Shown: piece by piece, positions 49,008 through 57,891 of the stretch
Layout: the number at the start of each line of letters is the position of its first letter
Numbering within the stretch: the first letter of the stretch is position 1
DNA from: CAZFOB01 sp964520325
GTDB taxonomy: Bacteria; Actinomycetota; JAICYB01
Assembly: GCA_964520325.1 (NCBI GenBank)
Contig: CAZFOB010000011.1
Location: 55,644-119,643 of the forward strand
Length of the DNA stretch: 64,000 nt
Direction: 5' to 3'
Position numbers and translations under genes: made by a program
Notes under the pieces: model-generated
Database searches by the model: none
What the model was told of the DNA's origin: nothing
What the model saw: the letters and a program-made list of their open reading frames with translations, nothing else

Positions 49008-50591
49008 ATGTGGCGATTGAAGCGACTTATCGATCTCCTCGACGACTTCATGCACAGCGACAGGGGCTTGCGCGTCGTCGGCATCGCGGCCGGCGTCGTG
49101 CTGATCACCGCCGCTGCGTCGATCGGCGCGAACAAGACGCCGGTCGGATCGGGCTCGATCGCGGCCGACGGGTCCGCGATCGATGCCATCGATCCCGGTT
49201 CCTCGACGCCGGGGCCGACGACTTCTGGCGGCCGAAAGATCGGTTCCGCCGCAACGTTGACCGTGCCCGGTCCAGGCGGGACATCGCGATCGGTGCCACC
49301 GCACCTTGCTCCCCCCGGCCTCGACTTCGGGCTGCGCACCCAGGGCATCAGCGACAAAGAGGTGAAGGTCGGGTTCTCCTACAACCAGGCGGCCTGCGGT
49401 GACGCGGGACTGCTCGAAGCGGCGCTCGGCAGCGCCACCGTCGGCGACTTCGAGAAGTCGGTGAACGCGTTCGCGCGGCACATCAACGACACCGGTGGCG
49501 TGGGCGGGCGCAAGTACAAGCCGATGTTCTTCGACGACGGCGGCTCCGGATGTCCCGAGAAGAGCCTGGCAGCCGCCGTCGATATGGCCGACGAGGAGAA
49601 GGTGTTCCTCGCCATCCCCGGGCTGCACGTGGAGTCCGACTACGTGATCTCGCGCAAGGTGCCGGTGTGGGGCGGACGCGACGACCCGGCGTCTCTCGAG
49701 AAATACGGACCGAACGGCCTGCAGATCCTCGAGCCGATCGAGCCGACGCTCGAAGCGTGGGCGAGCTTCGGCAAGTACTACCTCGGCACCGACACCAACA
49801 AGGAGCCGCCGTGCCTCATCCGCATCGAGAGCGGGGCCTCCGGCAACTGGGACATCCCCGAGAAGATCCTCGTCGCGAAGATGGCGAAATACGGCATGAA
49901 GTTCCGCGACATCATCGTCTTCAAGGACGATGCGTCGACGGCGCAGCAGCAAGCCACGACGGCGGCGATCCGTGCACGGGACAAGGGCTGCCAGCACGTC
50001 TACTTCATGGCAGGCAACCCCATCGGTCTGATCTTCTTCACGAATGCCGCCACGCAGAACGCGTGGTTCCCGCACCGGTGGACCTGGACGTCCTACACGG
50101 CCGCCTCCGACACCGAGCTCTTCGGCGCGCTCATGGACCAGCGTCAGTGGGAGAACGCTGTAGGACTCTCGATCCGGGTACCGCCGGGTAAACACCCGAA
50201 GGACGGGAACTGCGAGAAGATCTACCAGAAGTACTACCCGAACGACGGGCAGGAAGGTTCGGCCTCGGTACTGATCGCGTGCGTCACCGTGCTGCCGACA
50301 GCCGAGGCGATGCGTCGCGGGTTCAAGCGCACCGGCCGGCTCGATGCGAGCTCGCTGCTGCTCGGCGCCGACGCCATCCGCGACGACTTTTACTACGACG
50401 CGCACGTGCCGATGTCGTTCTCGTTCCCGAGCACGAAAGGGCCGTTCAAGACGCGGGGTTTCACGCATTGGACGGTGGCCGATTGGGACTCGAACGCCGG
50501 CGCGTACACGTTTCCGAAGTTCCCGTGCTACTACAAGACGTTCAAACCAAATGGTGCCGGGTGCGAAGACCTCCGCTCGAAGTTCAAGTAG
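49008..50591 (+). CDS. Liv-type ABC transporter substrate-binding protein
   Basis: 527 residues. One N-terminal membrane segment (LRVVGIAAGVVLITAAASIGA, residues 21-41) serves as signal or anchor; no lipobox Cys is evident. A Gly/Ser/Thr/Pro-rich linker (45-105) is followed by a periplasmic-binding-protein type I fold (KVGFSYNQAACGD, HINDTGGVGGRKYKPMFFDDGG, AIPGLHVESDYV, HVYFMAGNPIGLIFFTNAA). Cys pairs suggest disulfides, as expected outside the cell. It converges on the transporter genes that follow on the other strand and is presumably their binding protein. Confidence 0.85.
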   Translation: MWRLKRLIDLLDDFMHSDRGLRVVGIAAGVVLITAAASIGANKTPVGSGSIAADGSAIDAIDPGSSTPGPTTSGGRKIGSAATLTVPGPGGTSRSVPPHLAPPGLDFGLRTQGISDKEVKVGFSYNQAACGDAGLLEAALGSATVGDFEKSVNAFARHINDTGGVGGRKYKPMFFDDGGSGCPEKSLAAAVDMADEEKVFLAIPGLHVESDYVISRKVPVWGGRDDPASLEKYGPNGLQILEPIEPTLEAWASFGKYYLGTDTNKEPPCLIRIESGASGNWDIPEKILVAKMAKYGMKFRDIIVFKDDASTAQQQATTAAIRARDKGCQHVYFMAGNPIGLIFFTNAATQNAWFPHRWTWTSYTAASDTELFGALMDQRQWENAVGLSIRVPPGKHPKDGNCEKIYQKYYPNDGQEGSASVLIACVTVLPTAEAMRRGFKRTGRLDASSLLLGADAIRDDFYYDAHVPMSFSFPSTKGPFKTRGFTHWTVADWDSNAGAYTFPKFPCYYKTFKPNGAGCEDLRSKFK

Positions 50592-50620
50592 TTCCTGCTC
50601 AGATAGATCAGTCGTCGCCG

Positions 50621-52630
50621 CTACTTGCGGGTCCCGGCCCCTTCGAGGAACACCGAACGCAACAGATCGCGGCGGCGCAAGAGTTCCGCCGTCGCGCCTG
50701 AGAACCGCACCTCGCCCTTCTCCATGAAGTACGCGCGGTCGGCGAGCGTGAGAGCGATATTCACCGACTGCTCGACGATCACCATCGTGATCCCGGTCTC
50801 GTTCATCTTTCGCACCGCGCCGAGCAGCTCGCGCACGAGCGCCGGCGCGAGCCCGAGCGACAGCTCGTCGATCAGCAGCAGCTTCGGCCGAAGGACGAAG
50901 GACTGCGCGAGAGTGAGCATCTGACGCTCACCACCCGAGAGCGAGCCGGCTTTCTGCGACATCCGTTCGCCGAGGCGAGGGAACAGCTCGATCACTTCGC
51001 TCATCCGGCGGCCGACGAGCTCGGTGTCGCGGCGGATCATGAAGCAACCCATCTTGAGGTTCTCCTCGACGGTTAGTCCCGGGAAGACGCCGCGTCCGCC
51101 GGGCACCTGGATGATCCCGCGCGCCGCGGTATGCTCCGGGGCCTCGCCGGTAACGGCTTCGCCGTCGAACCACACGTTGCCGCCGTCCGGCTCGACGATC
51201 CCTGAGATCGCGTTGAGCGTGGTCGACTTCCCGGCGCCGTTGGTCCCGAGCAGCGCAACCATCTCCCCGCGGCGCACCTCGAGGTCGACACCGAACAGCA
51301 CCTGCACGCCGTCGTACGAGACGGTCAGTCCCTTTGTCTCGAGGAGCACCGAGTCCGTCGCGTGGCGTGCTTTGCCGACGTGCGCCGGATCGAGTCGCTC
51401 GATGTCGTCGTCGAGGTAGTCAGCAGCCTTGAAGAAGTACAGGACGCCGCGCAGGAAGATCGGGGCGATCACAACCAGACCCCAGCGCACTCCGTTCGCG
51501 TCGCCGATCGCGAAACCGATCAGAGCGAAGGGAGCTCCCGCGATCGCGATCAATCCCCCGAGCGCGAATGCACTCGACCGCATCTGTGGAGGGGCGACGA
51601 GGGCGGTGATCGCGCGCAGACCCGGGGTCACGAAGGCGAAGATGCCGATGATCGTCCAGAGGAAGAGAAGAGCGAGCGCAAGCGTCGGCGCCGCGGCCAG
51701 GCCGAGCATGCAGCCCGTCGCGCCGACGGCCGTCCAGCACATCAGCACCAGCGCCTTCTTGGGGCGGTCGTTGAGCAGGCGTTGCGCGATCGTCGTCCCA
51801 TAGATGACTGCGGGGATCGACAACAGCGTGCCGATCCCGATGTACAGCCCCCGCATCCCGGGACGAAGTCCGAACTCGTCGTGCAGGTAGAAGGGGATGA
51901 GCTGGCCCACACCGAGCACCGCGCCGCTGGTGAACGCGAGACCGATCCACTGGTAGCGCAACGAACGCACCGCCCACAGCCTGCGCGCAGTTTCGCGCAG
52001 CGCCGGCGGAGCCGGCGTCTCGACGATCTCGAACCGTCCTCGCTCGGGTTCGCGCAAACGAACAGCCAGCACGAGCGCGACCACGGTCGGGACAGCGAGG
52101 ACGAAGAACGGGACGCGAAACCCGTAGGCGTCGGCGATGAACCCGGAGAGAACCGCCGCGATGGTGGCGCCGATGGGGTTCGCAAGGCTGTGGAGGCCGA
52201 ACGCCTTCACACGCGATCGCGGTGAGTAAAACTCGGCGATGAGGCCGCCGTGCACGCCTTCGTTCACGACCTTGCCGAAGCTCGAGCCGATCCGCATGAC
52301 CATGAGGAACGTCAACGAGGTAGCGAGACCGGTCCCGATCGAGAACGCGCCCCACGCGACGGCACCGGCGATCGCGAGCGGCATCCTCCGCGACCGGTCC
52401 GCGGCGTAGGCCACCGGCACGCTGATGAGCGGCACGACGAGGATCGCGATCACGGAGATGAGGCCGAATCGGCCGATGCCGACGTTGAAATGGTCGGCGA
52501 TCTCGGGAGCCAGCACCTCGAACGTGCGACTGTCGAACTCATCCACGGCGTTCAGCAGGAAGAGGACGACGATCGGGAACAGCGCTTCGCCGCTCATGTA
52601 GAGCTTCAGTCGCTCGATGAGCTTCCTCAC
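50621..52630 (-). CDS. MFS transporter fused to a LivF-type ABC ATPase
   Basis: 669 residues. Residues 1-425 form a major facilitator domain with about 12 helices (FPIVVLFLLNAVDEFDS, VPVAYAADRSRRMPLAIAG, FGLRPGMRGLYIGIGTLLSIPAV). A short linker (DDDIERLDPAHVG) leads to an ABC ATPase with Walker A LLGTNGAGKST, signature SLSGGERQML and Walker B LLIDELSLGLAP, matching LivF. Normally LivF is a separate 235-residue protein. The start overlaps the permease stop by four bases. This fusion places a secondary-transporter-like domain in an ATP-driven complex. Confidence 0.9.
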   Translation of the reverse strand: MRKLIERLKLYMSGEALFPIVVLFLLNAVDEFDSRTFEVLAPEIADHFNVGIGRFGLISVIAILVVPLISVPVAYAADRSRRMPLAIAGAVAWGAFSIGTGLATSLTFLMVMRIGSSFGKVVNEGVHGGLIAEFYSPRSRVKAFGLHSLANPIGATIAAVLSGFIADAYGFRVPFFVLAVPTVVALVLAVRLREPERGRFEIVETPAPPALRETARRLWAVRSLRYQWIGLAFTSGAVLGVGQLIPFYLHDEFGLRPGMRGLYIGIGTLLSIPAVIYGTTIAQRLLNDRPKKALVLMCWTAVGATGCMLGLAAAPTLALALLFLWTIIGIFAFVTPGLRAITALVAPPQMRSSAFALGGLIAIAGAPFALIGFAIGDANGVRWGLVVIAPIFLRGVLYFFKAADYLDDDIERLDPAHVGKARHATDSVLLETKGLTVSYDGVQVLFGVDLEVRRGEMVALLGTNGAGKSTTLNAISGIVEPDGGNVWFDGEAVTGEAPEHTAARGIIQVPGGRGVFPGLTVEENLKMGCFMIRRDTELVGRRMSEVIELFPRLGERMSQKAGSLSGGERQMLTLAQSFVLRPKLLLIDELSLGLAPALVRELLGAVRKMNETGITMVIVEQSVNIALTLADRAYFMEKGEVRFSGATAELLRRRDLLRSVFLEGAGTRK

Positions 52631-54615
52631 CGCGTCGCTCCCGACTTGGAGGGCCGCTGACCCGCGATCGCGGTCTCGGCCTTCTCGAGGATGTCGTCCG
52701 ACGGAGGAACCACCTTCGGACGAACGTCCACACCGGTGATCGCCTTCGCCAGGAGGTCACGCGCGCCGAAGAGCAGCCGCGCCAGTCCGCCGGGCAGCAT
52801 CGTCACGAGGAACAGCAAGCCGCCGCCCGTCGCGAGCAACCCGATGTACGGCGAGATCTTCGCGCCGAAGTACGGGATGCCGAGGAAGTAGAACGCGCCG
52901 ACGATCGCACCGGCGACCGATCCGAGGCCGCCGATCACAACGGCCGCCACGATCGAGAGCGAGCGCACCGGTCCGAACACACCGCTGTCGGCGAGACCGA
53001 TCCCCGTCGACCACAGGAACCCGGCCGCGGCGGCGAGGATGCCGGAGAAGACGAACGCGGTGAGCTTCGTCCGCACGACACCGATGCCCATCGACTGCGC
53101 CTGGGCCGGGTTGTCACGCACGGCGATCATGTTGCGTCCGATGCGCGTCGACCCGAACGCTCGCGCGGCGAGGATCGTGACCACGAGCAGAGCGAGCGCT
53201 ACGTAGTAGTACACGGTGGTCGTCATGAAGTCGGGGCGTTCCATGAAACCCGTTCCCTGGAACCAGGACTGGTCGAACAGCCACGACGCGGACGCGACGG
53301 CAAAGCCCAGCGTCACGACCGCGAGCGCCATGCCTTCGAGCCGCAGGGCAGGGAGCCCGATCACGAGCGCGGCCACACCGCCGGCCAGCGCGGCGATCAC
53401 GAATGAGAGCCAGAACGGGATCCCAAAGTCGACGACGAGCTTCGCTCCGAACACTCCACCCACTCCTGCCAGCGCCCATTGGCCGATCGACATCTGTCCT
53501 GCCCATCCGGTGAGCACGGTGGACGACACCGCGACGACCGAAACCAGAAACACCGTCGCGAGGAAGAAGGTCGCCGAGTCGCCGAGGGGGAATGGCGACA
53601 GAAGAACGACGAGCATGCCGACGACGAAGGTGGCGAACGCGAGGAGCTGCCAGCGCCGGTCCTTCGCGACCTCGGCCGGAAGCGACCGGACGGGCTCGGC
53701 CACCTCCCACGACGATTCCTCAGCGGCGACCGTCCGGCGAAACACGCCCCGGCGTCCGAGCAGCATCACGAGGATGACACCGAGGAGCACGAGATCGGTG
53801 AGGCCGCTTCGACCCGTCCAGAAGAACACGAGCTGGTCGAGTGCGCCGAGACTCAAGCCCACGCCGAACGCGATCCCGACCGACTCCATGCGCGCCGCCA
53901 TCGCAGCCGCCAGCCCGCGCATCAGGATGGGCAGGCCTACCGCCTCCGTCGACGAGTACCCGATGATCGGCGCGAGCAGGATCCCGGCGACGCCGGAGAA
54001 CACGCCGGCGATCACCCACGCCATCGTCGCGACGTTGCGCACGGGGATGCCGAGCAGTCTCGCGCGCGGCATGTTCTCCGCCGCGGCGCGCAGCGCGATC
54101 CCCCATGACGTGTAGCGAAGGAACAGCACAAGGCCGATCGCCAGCAGCGGGCCAACGACCAGCGCGATGAAATGCTCAGGGCCGAGCACGACGCGCTTGA
54201 ACTGGATCGGCTCGAAGTGGAACGGCAACGGGAAGAGCCGTCCGCCGGACGCGAGCGTCGGGTCGCCTTCGACGTTCTCGGGCTTCGGAAGGACGAGACG
54301 CAGCACGATGATCAGCTGAGCCACGCCGATGGTGGCGATGAGCAGGATCAGTCGTGGGCTGGAGAACAATCGACGAAGGATGACCCGTTCGACCATCGCC
54401 GCGAGCACACCGGTCGCCGCCAGGCTGCACACGATCGCGAGCCAGTAGTTCAGATGCGACGCGCGGGTGAGCGCGATCATCATCGCGACCGCGAACGCGC
54501 CGAACTCGCCGTGCGCGAGGTTGATCGTGCGGTTCGACATGTAGATGAGCACGAGGCCCATCGCGAGCAGCGCGTTGGCCATCCCGAGCGCGGCGCCGAC
54601 GGCGATGATGTCCAC
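52627..54615 (-). CDS. LivH-LivM fused branched-chain amino acid ABC permease
   Basis: 662 residues from GTG 54615, two bases after the livG stop; the open frame further upstream is shadow. The first half is LivH-like (NALLAMGLVLIYMSNRTINLAHGEFGAFA, IPVRNVATMAWVIAGVFSGVAGILLAP). The second half is LivM-like (GWAGQMSIGQWALAGVGGVFGA, VVIGGLGSVAGAIVGAFYF). Each half carries the EAA-type loop region that contacts the ATPases. The C-terminus has a cytoplasmic tail. Together with LivG and the MFS-LivF protein it forms the membrane part of a Liv-type importer. Confidence 0.92.
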   Translation of the reverse strand: MDIIAVGAALGMANALLAMGLVLIYMSNRTINLAHGEFGAFAVAMMIALTRASHLNYWLAIVCSLAATGVLAAMVERVILRRLFSSPRLILLIATIGVAQLIIVLRLVLPKPENVEGDPTLASGGRLFPLPFHFEPIQFKRVVLGPEHFIALVVGPLLAIGLVLFLRYTSWGIALRAAAENMPRARLLGIPVRNVATMAWVIAGVFSGVAGILLAPIIGYSSTEAVGLPILMRGLAAAMAARMESVGIAFGVGLSLGALDQLVFFWTGRSGLTDLVLLGVILVMLLGRRGVFRRTVAAEESSWEVAEPVRSLPAEVAKDRRWQLLAFATFVVGMLVVLLSPFPLGDSATFFLATVFLVSVVAVSSTVLTGWAGQMSIGQWALAGVGGVFGAKLVVDFGIPFWLSFVIAALAGGVAALVIGLPALRLEGMALAVVTLGFAVASASWLFDQSWFQGTGFMERPDFMTTTVYYYVALALLVVTILAARAFGSTRIGRNMIAVRDNPAQAQSMGIGVVRTKLTAFVFSGILAAAAGFLWSTGIGLADSGVFGPVRSLSIVAAVVIGGLGSVAGAIVGAFYFLGIPYFGAKISPYIGLLATGGGLLFLVTMLPGGLARLLFGARDLLAKAITGVDVRPKVVPPSDDILEKAETAIAGQRPSKSGATR

Positions 54616-54617
54616 GG

Positions 54618-55460
54618 TTAGACCTTGCTCGCCTTCCCGGAGCGGCCCGAACGCCGGCCGGAGCGCTGGATCGCCGCCGGGTCGTCCCCGAGATAGGAAC
54701 GAACCACCTCCGGATCCCGGACGACCGACCGCGGCGGCCCAGATGCGATGACCCAGCCCGTTTCGAGCGCGTACATGCGCTCGGCGATCGAGAGGAGCAG
54801 CGGCATGTCGTGCTCGATGATCAGCAGCGCGCACCCGATGCGGTCGCGGAGGCTCACGAGCAGGGGGCCGAGCGCCTCCGCCTCGCGTTGCGCGATCCCG
54901 GAGGACGGTTCGTCCAGCAGGACGACCGCCGGGCGCTGGATCAGCACACAAGCGAGATCGACGATTCGCCGTGTCCCCGTCGAGAGCTCCTTGATGAGCT
55001 TGTCGCGATAGGCGCCCAGGCCCATCAGCTCGACGATCTCCGAAGCCCGGCGCCCGGCAGCGCGCTCGGCGACGCGGGATGGCGGAAGGAAGAACAACGA
55101 CGAGAGCGCGTCCGCGTGCTGCATCCGCAGCTCCGAGGCGACGCGGAGCGTGTCGAAGACACTCATGGTGTGGAACAGGCGTGCGTCCTGAAAGCTGCGT
55201 CCGAGCCCGGCGGCGGCGCGCACGTGCGGAGCGAGCAACGTGGCCTCTCGGCCACCGATCCACACGCGTCCCTCGCACGGCACGAAGCCGCTCAGGCAGT
55301 CGAAGAGGGTTGTCTTGCCGGCGCCGTTCGGCCCGATGATGCCGACGATTTCACCCGGATCGACCTCGATAGCCACGCGGTGCAGCGCCCGGAGACCGCC
55401 GAAGGACACGCCGATGTCTTCGGCGCGCAGCACCGCGTTTTCGCTCAAAGGTTCGGCCAC
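54618..55460 (-). CDS. LivG-type ABC ATPase
   Basis: About 280 residues from GTG 55460. An ATG at 55493 would add 11 residues, but its start codon would overlap the start codon of the divergent gene (CATG at 55491-55494), and a TTG at 55448 is also possible. Motifs are IIGPNGAGKTTLFDCLSG (Walker A), GRSFQDARLF, the relaxed signature ELSTGTRRIVDLA, VVLLDEPSSGI (Walker B) and LLIIEHDMPLLL. It powers the Liv-type importer with the ATPase half of the MFS-LivF fusion. First gene of the leftward three-gene operon. Confidence 0.9.
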   Translation of the reverse strand: MAEPLSENAVLRAEDIGVSFGGLRALHRVAIEVDPGEIVGIIGPNGAGKTTLFDCLSGFVPCEGRVWIGGREATLLAPHVRAAAGLGRSFQDARLFHTMSVFDTLRVASELRMQHADALSSLFFLPPSRVAERAAGRRASEIVELMGLGAYRDKLIKELSTGTRRIVDLACVLIQRPAVVLLDEPSSGIAQREAEALGPLLVSLRDRIGCALLIIEHDMPLLLSIAERMYALETGWVIASGPPRSVVRDPEVVRSYLGDDPAAIQRSGRRSGRSGKASKV

Positions 55461-55491
55461 GGGTTCCAGACTGTCTACCCTAGACGCCGCC

Positions 55492-56838
55492 ATGGTTCCC
55501 ACTCTCGAACAACTTCGCAACTGGATCGCCCAAGTCATCGCCGACAAGGACGAGCAGGGCCACGTCACCGACGATCTGGACGACGATCTCGCCGGCCTGC
55601 CCGACAGCTACGACGCTCTGAACGCGTTCGCTCACCGGCTCGGCGGCCTCCCGTTGCGCAACGACTGGCTCTACGTCGAACCGAATGACCTGGCTGCGAT
55701 CCGGCAGCAGGCCGACGCAGCCCGTCCGATGGATGCCGTCGCGGTGCCGGATGCGTCGGTCCGCATCCGTGCCGCGTTCCTCGCACGCGTCAGCGGCTGC
55801 ATGCTCGGCAAAGGCTTCGAGGTCGGCGTCACGTTGGATGAGATCGAGCGCGCGCTGCGAACAGCCAACGAGTGGCCGCTCACCGACTACCCGTCGGAGG
55901 CCACGCTGCGCGCGCTGCCCACGCTGCAGGGTCAGTGGAAGGAGCTCGCGCGCGAACGCATCCGCCATGTCGCCGCCGACGACGACATCAACTACGCGAT
56001 CCTCGCGATGCTCGCACTCGAGCGACACGGAGCCGGCTTCACGCACGACGACATGCGCGTGTTGTGGCTCTACAACCTTCCCGTGCTGGTGACCTTCGGG
56101 CCTGAACGGACGATGTTGATCCGGGCCGCGTTGCACAGTCTCGCGCTGGGCGCCGCGCCGCACGAGGAGTGGGTGCGCGTGCTCAATCCGGGGGCCGAGC
56201 TGTGCGGTGCCCTCATCCGCGCCGACGCGTACGGATACGCGTGCATAGGTGACCCCGAGCGTGCGGCTGCGCTCGCGCATCAAGACGCCTCGTTCACGCA
56301 CGAGCGCACAGGGATCTACGGTCCGATGTTCGTCGCGGCGTCGATCGCGATCGCACCGCTCGTGAGCGAGCCGATCGAGGCAGCTCGCGAAGCGCTGCGC
56401 TATGTCCCACAGCAGAGCCGGTTCTCCGAGCGTGCCCACGAGTGCCTCGCGATCGTCGAAGCGGCATCAGGCTGGCGCGAAGCACACGCCGAGCTACGGA
56501 TGCGCTTCGGCGAATACGGCTTCTGCCGCATCTACCAAGAAGTGGGCATGCTCCTCAACACTCTCCGCTTCGCGACCGACGCGGGCGACGGCATCTGCCT
56601 GCAGGTGATGCAAGGGCTCGACACCGACAGCTTCGGTGCCACGGCCGGTTCGATCCTCGGAGCGCACTTCGGCCACATCGATGAACGCTGGTACGCGCCG
56701 TTCAACGACAACGTGAACACCGCGCTCGCGCTCTTCGAAGAACGATCACTTGATGCGATCGCCGAACGGATGGTCGCACTCCCCGCGCGTATCGCGAACG
56801 ACCTCCCGGGGGGCCGGGGGGTCTCCCCCCAACGATGA
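55492..56838 (+). CDS. ADP-ribosylglycohydrolase family protein
   Basis: 448 residues from ATG 55492 (MVPTLEQLRNWIAQVIADK). An N-terminal region of about 100 residues precedes the PF03747-like domain, recognisable from AAFLARVSGCMLGKGFEV, AADDDINYAILAMLALER and the C-terminal GLDTDSFGATAGSILGAHFG. The clustered Asp residues would bind two Mg ions. Members remove ADP-ribose from protein or small molecules. TACCCT 10 bases before the ATG could be a -10 box of a leaderless transcript. Overlaps ribokinase by ATGA, suggesting released ribose is phosphorylated by the next enzyme. Confidence 0.88.
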   Translation: MVPTLEQLRNWIAQVIADKDEQGHVTDDLDDDLAGLPDSYDALNAFAHRLGGLPLRNDWLYVEPNDLAAIRQQADAARPMDAVAVPDASVRIRAAFLARVSGCMLGKGFEVGVTLDEIERALRTANEWPLTDYPSEATLRALPTLQGQWKELARERIRHVAADDDINYAILAMLALERHGAGFTHDDMRVLWLYNLPVLVTFGPERTMLIRAALHSLALGAAPHEEWVRVLNPGAELCGALIRADAYGYACIGDPERAAALAHQDASFTHERTGIYGPMFVAASIAIAPLVSEPIEAAREALRYVPQQSRFSERAHECLAIVEAASGWREAHAELRMRFGEYGFCRIYQEVGMLLNTLRFATDAGDGICLQVMQGLDTDSFGATAGSILGAHFGHIDERWYAPFNDNVNTALALFEERSLDAIAERMVALPARIANDLPGGRGVSPQR

Positions 56839-57749
56839 CCGTCGTCGTGCTCGGGAGCATCAACGCCGACCTCGTCCTGCGCACGCCCCGGCTCCCGACG
56901 CCGGGCGAGACCGTGCGCGCCACCGACATCAGCACCTATCCGGGTGGGAAAGGCGCGAACCAAGCGGTCGCGGCGGCGCGGATGGGCGCGCCCACCGTGC
57001 TCGTTGGACGCGTTGGCGACGACGCTTCTGGACGAACGATCCGAGCCGCACTCGAGGAGGCCGGCGTGAACGTGTCGTCGGTGCACATCGACCCAGAAGC
57101 CCCGACGGGGACGGCGCTCATCACCGTGGCCTCCAGCGGCGACAACACGATCGTCACAGTGGGTGGAGCCAACCACGGCGTCGGCACACGCGAGCTCGAC
57201 GCGTTGCGATCCGTCATCGGCAGCGCGAGTGTGCTCCTCGTCCAACTCGAGATCCCGATGGACGTGGTGGTCTCGGCCGTCGAGCTCGCGGGGCAGGCCG
57301 GCGTCCCGGTGATCCTCGACCCGGCCCCCGTTGCCGAGATTGCGAAGTCGATGTGGCCACGACTGGCCTGGATCACACCGAACGAACACGAGGCCCAAGC
57401 ACTATGCGGGGACGCGGACGCAGAGCCGATGGATGCCGCACGCGAGCTGCACCGTCACGGCGTGGAAAACGTCGTCGTCACGCTCGGCGACCGCGGATGC
57501 GTGTACGTGGGGACGCACGGCGAGATGCGGGTCGAGCCACCCCGAGTCGACGCCGTCGACACCGTGGCCTGTGGTGACGCGTTCAACGGCGCGCTCGCAG
57601 CGATGCTCGACTCCGGCGCCAAGACCGCCGACGGGATCGAGCATGCGTTGCGGATCGCGTGTGCAGCCGGAGCAGCAGCCGCCACGATGGCCGGTGCGTA
57701 CCCCTCGCTACCGAAGGCAGCCGACGTCCATCGGCTGATCCCAGATTGA
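56835..57749 (+). CDS. rbsK: ribokinase (PfkB family)
   Basis: 304 residues. The PfkB N-terminal motif is YPGGKGANQAVAAARMG; the C-terminal motif reads VDTVACGDAFNGALAAML, where the usual DTxGAGD anion hole is DTVACGD. The catalytic aspartate is retained, but the Gly-Ala pair is replaced by Ala-Cys. Also visible are SINADLVLRTPRLPTPGETV and PNEHEA. It phosphorylates ribose or a related sugar. Coupled to the ADP-ribosylglycohydrolase gene (ATGA). Confidence 0.92.
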   Translation: MTVVVLGSINADLVLRTPRLPTPGETVRATDISTYPGGKGANQAVAAARMGAPTVLVGRVGDDASGRTIRAALEEAGVNVSSVHIDPEAPTGTALITVASSGDNTIVTVGGANHGVGTRELDALRSVIGSASVLLVQLEIPMDVVVSAVELAGQAGVPVILDPAPVAEIAKSMWPRLAWITPNEHEAQALCGDADAEPMDAARELHRHGVENVVVTLGDRGCVYVGTHGEMRVEPPRVDAVDTVACGDAFNGALAAMLDSGAKTADGIEHALRIACAAGAAAATMAGAYPSLPKAADVHRLIPD

Positions 57750-57762
57750 CCGGCTCGTATGT

Positions 57763-57891
57763 ATGAGTAGGCTACTTTTCATCGTGGTTGGGGTGATCCG
57801 GCGGGGAGCGGTCTTTGTAGCCCTGGTCAGCTTCGCCGGTCTCCTCGTCCCGGCCCCGCTCGCGCTCACATCTGCGATCTACCTCAAGTGA
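57763..57891 (+). CDS. 42-residue membrane peptide coupled to nagA
   Basis: ATG 57763 opens a 42-codon frame, MSRLLFIVVGVIRRGAVFVALV and onwards, ending YLK. It consists of two short hydrophobic stretches around an Arg-Arg-Gly turn and a Pro-Leu-rich second half. Its TGA overlaps the GTG of nagA (GTGA, 57888-57891), just as most gene pairs here overlap. Without it a 138-base gap would separate rbsK and nagA. No homology is recognisable. Function unknown. Confidence 0.5.
   Translation: MSRLLFIVVGVIRRGAVFVALVSFAGLLVPAPLALTSAIYLK

Noticed and set aside
51144..51155. GGTAACG heptamer inside the MFS-ABC gene, and CGTAACG inside moaDE, the BTAD gene and pcrA, as further SARP sites
   Set aside because: They lie within coding DNA, are not upstream of a start and lack the second heptamer at 11 bases; about this number is expected by chance.
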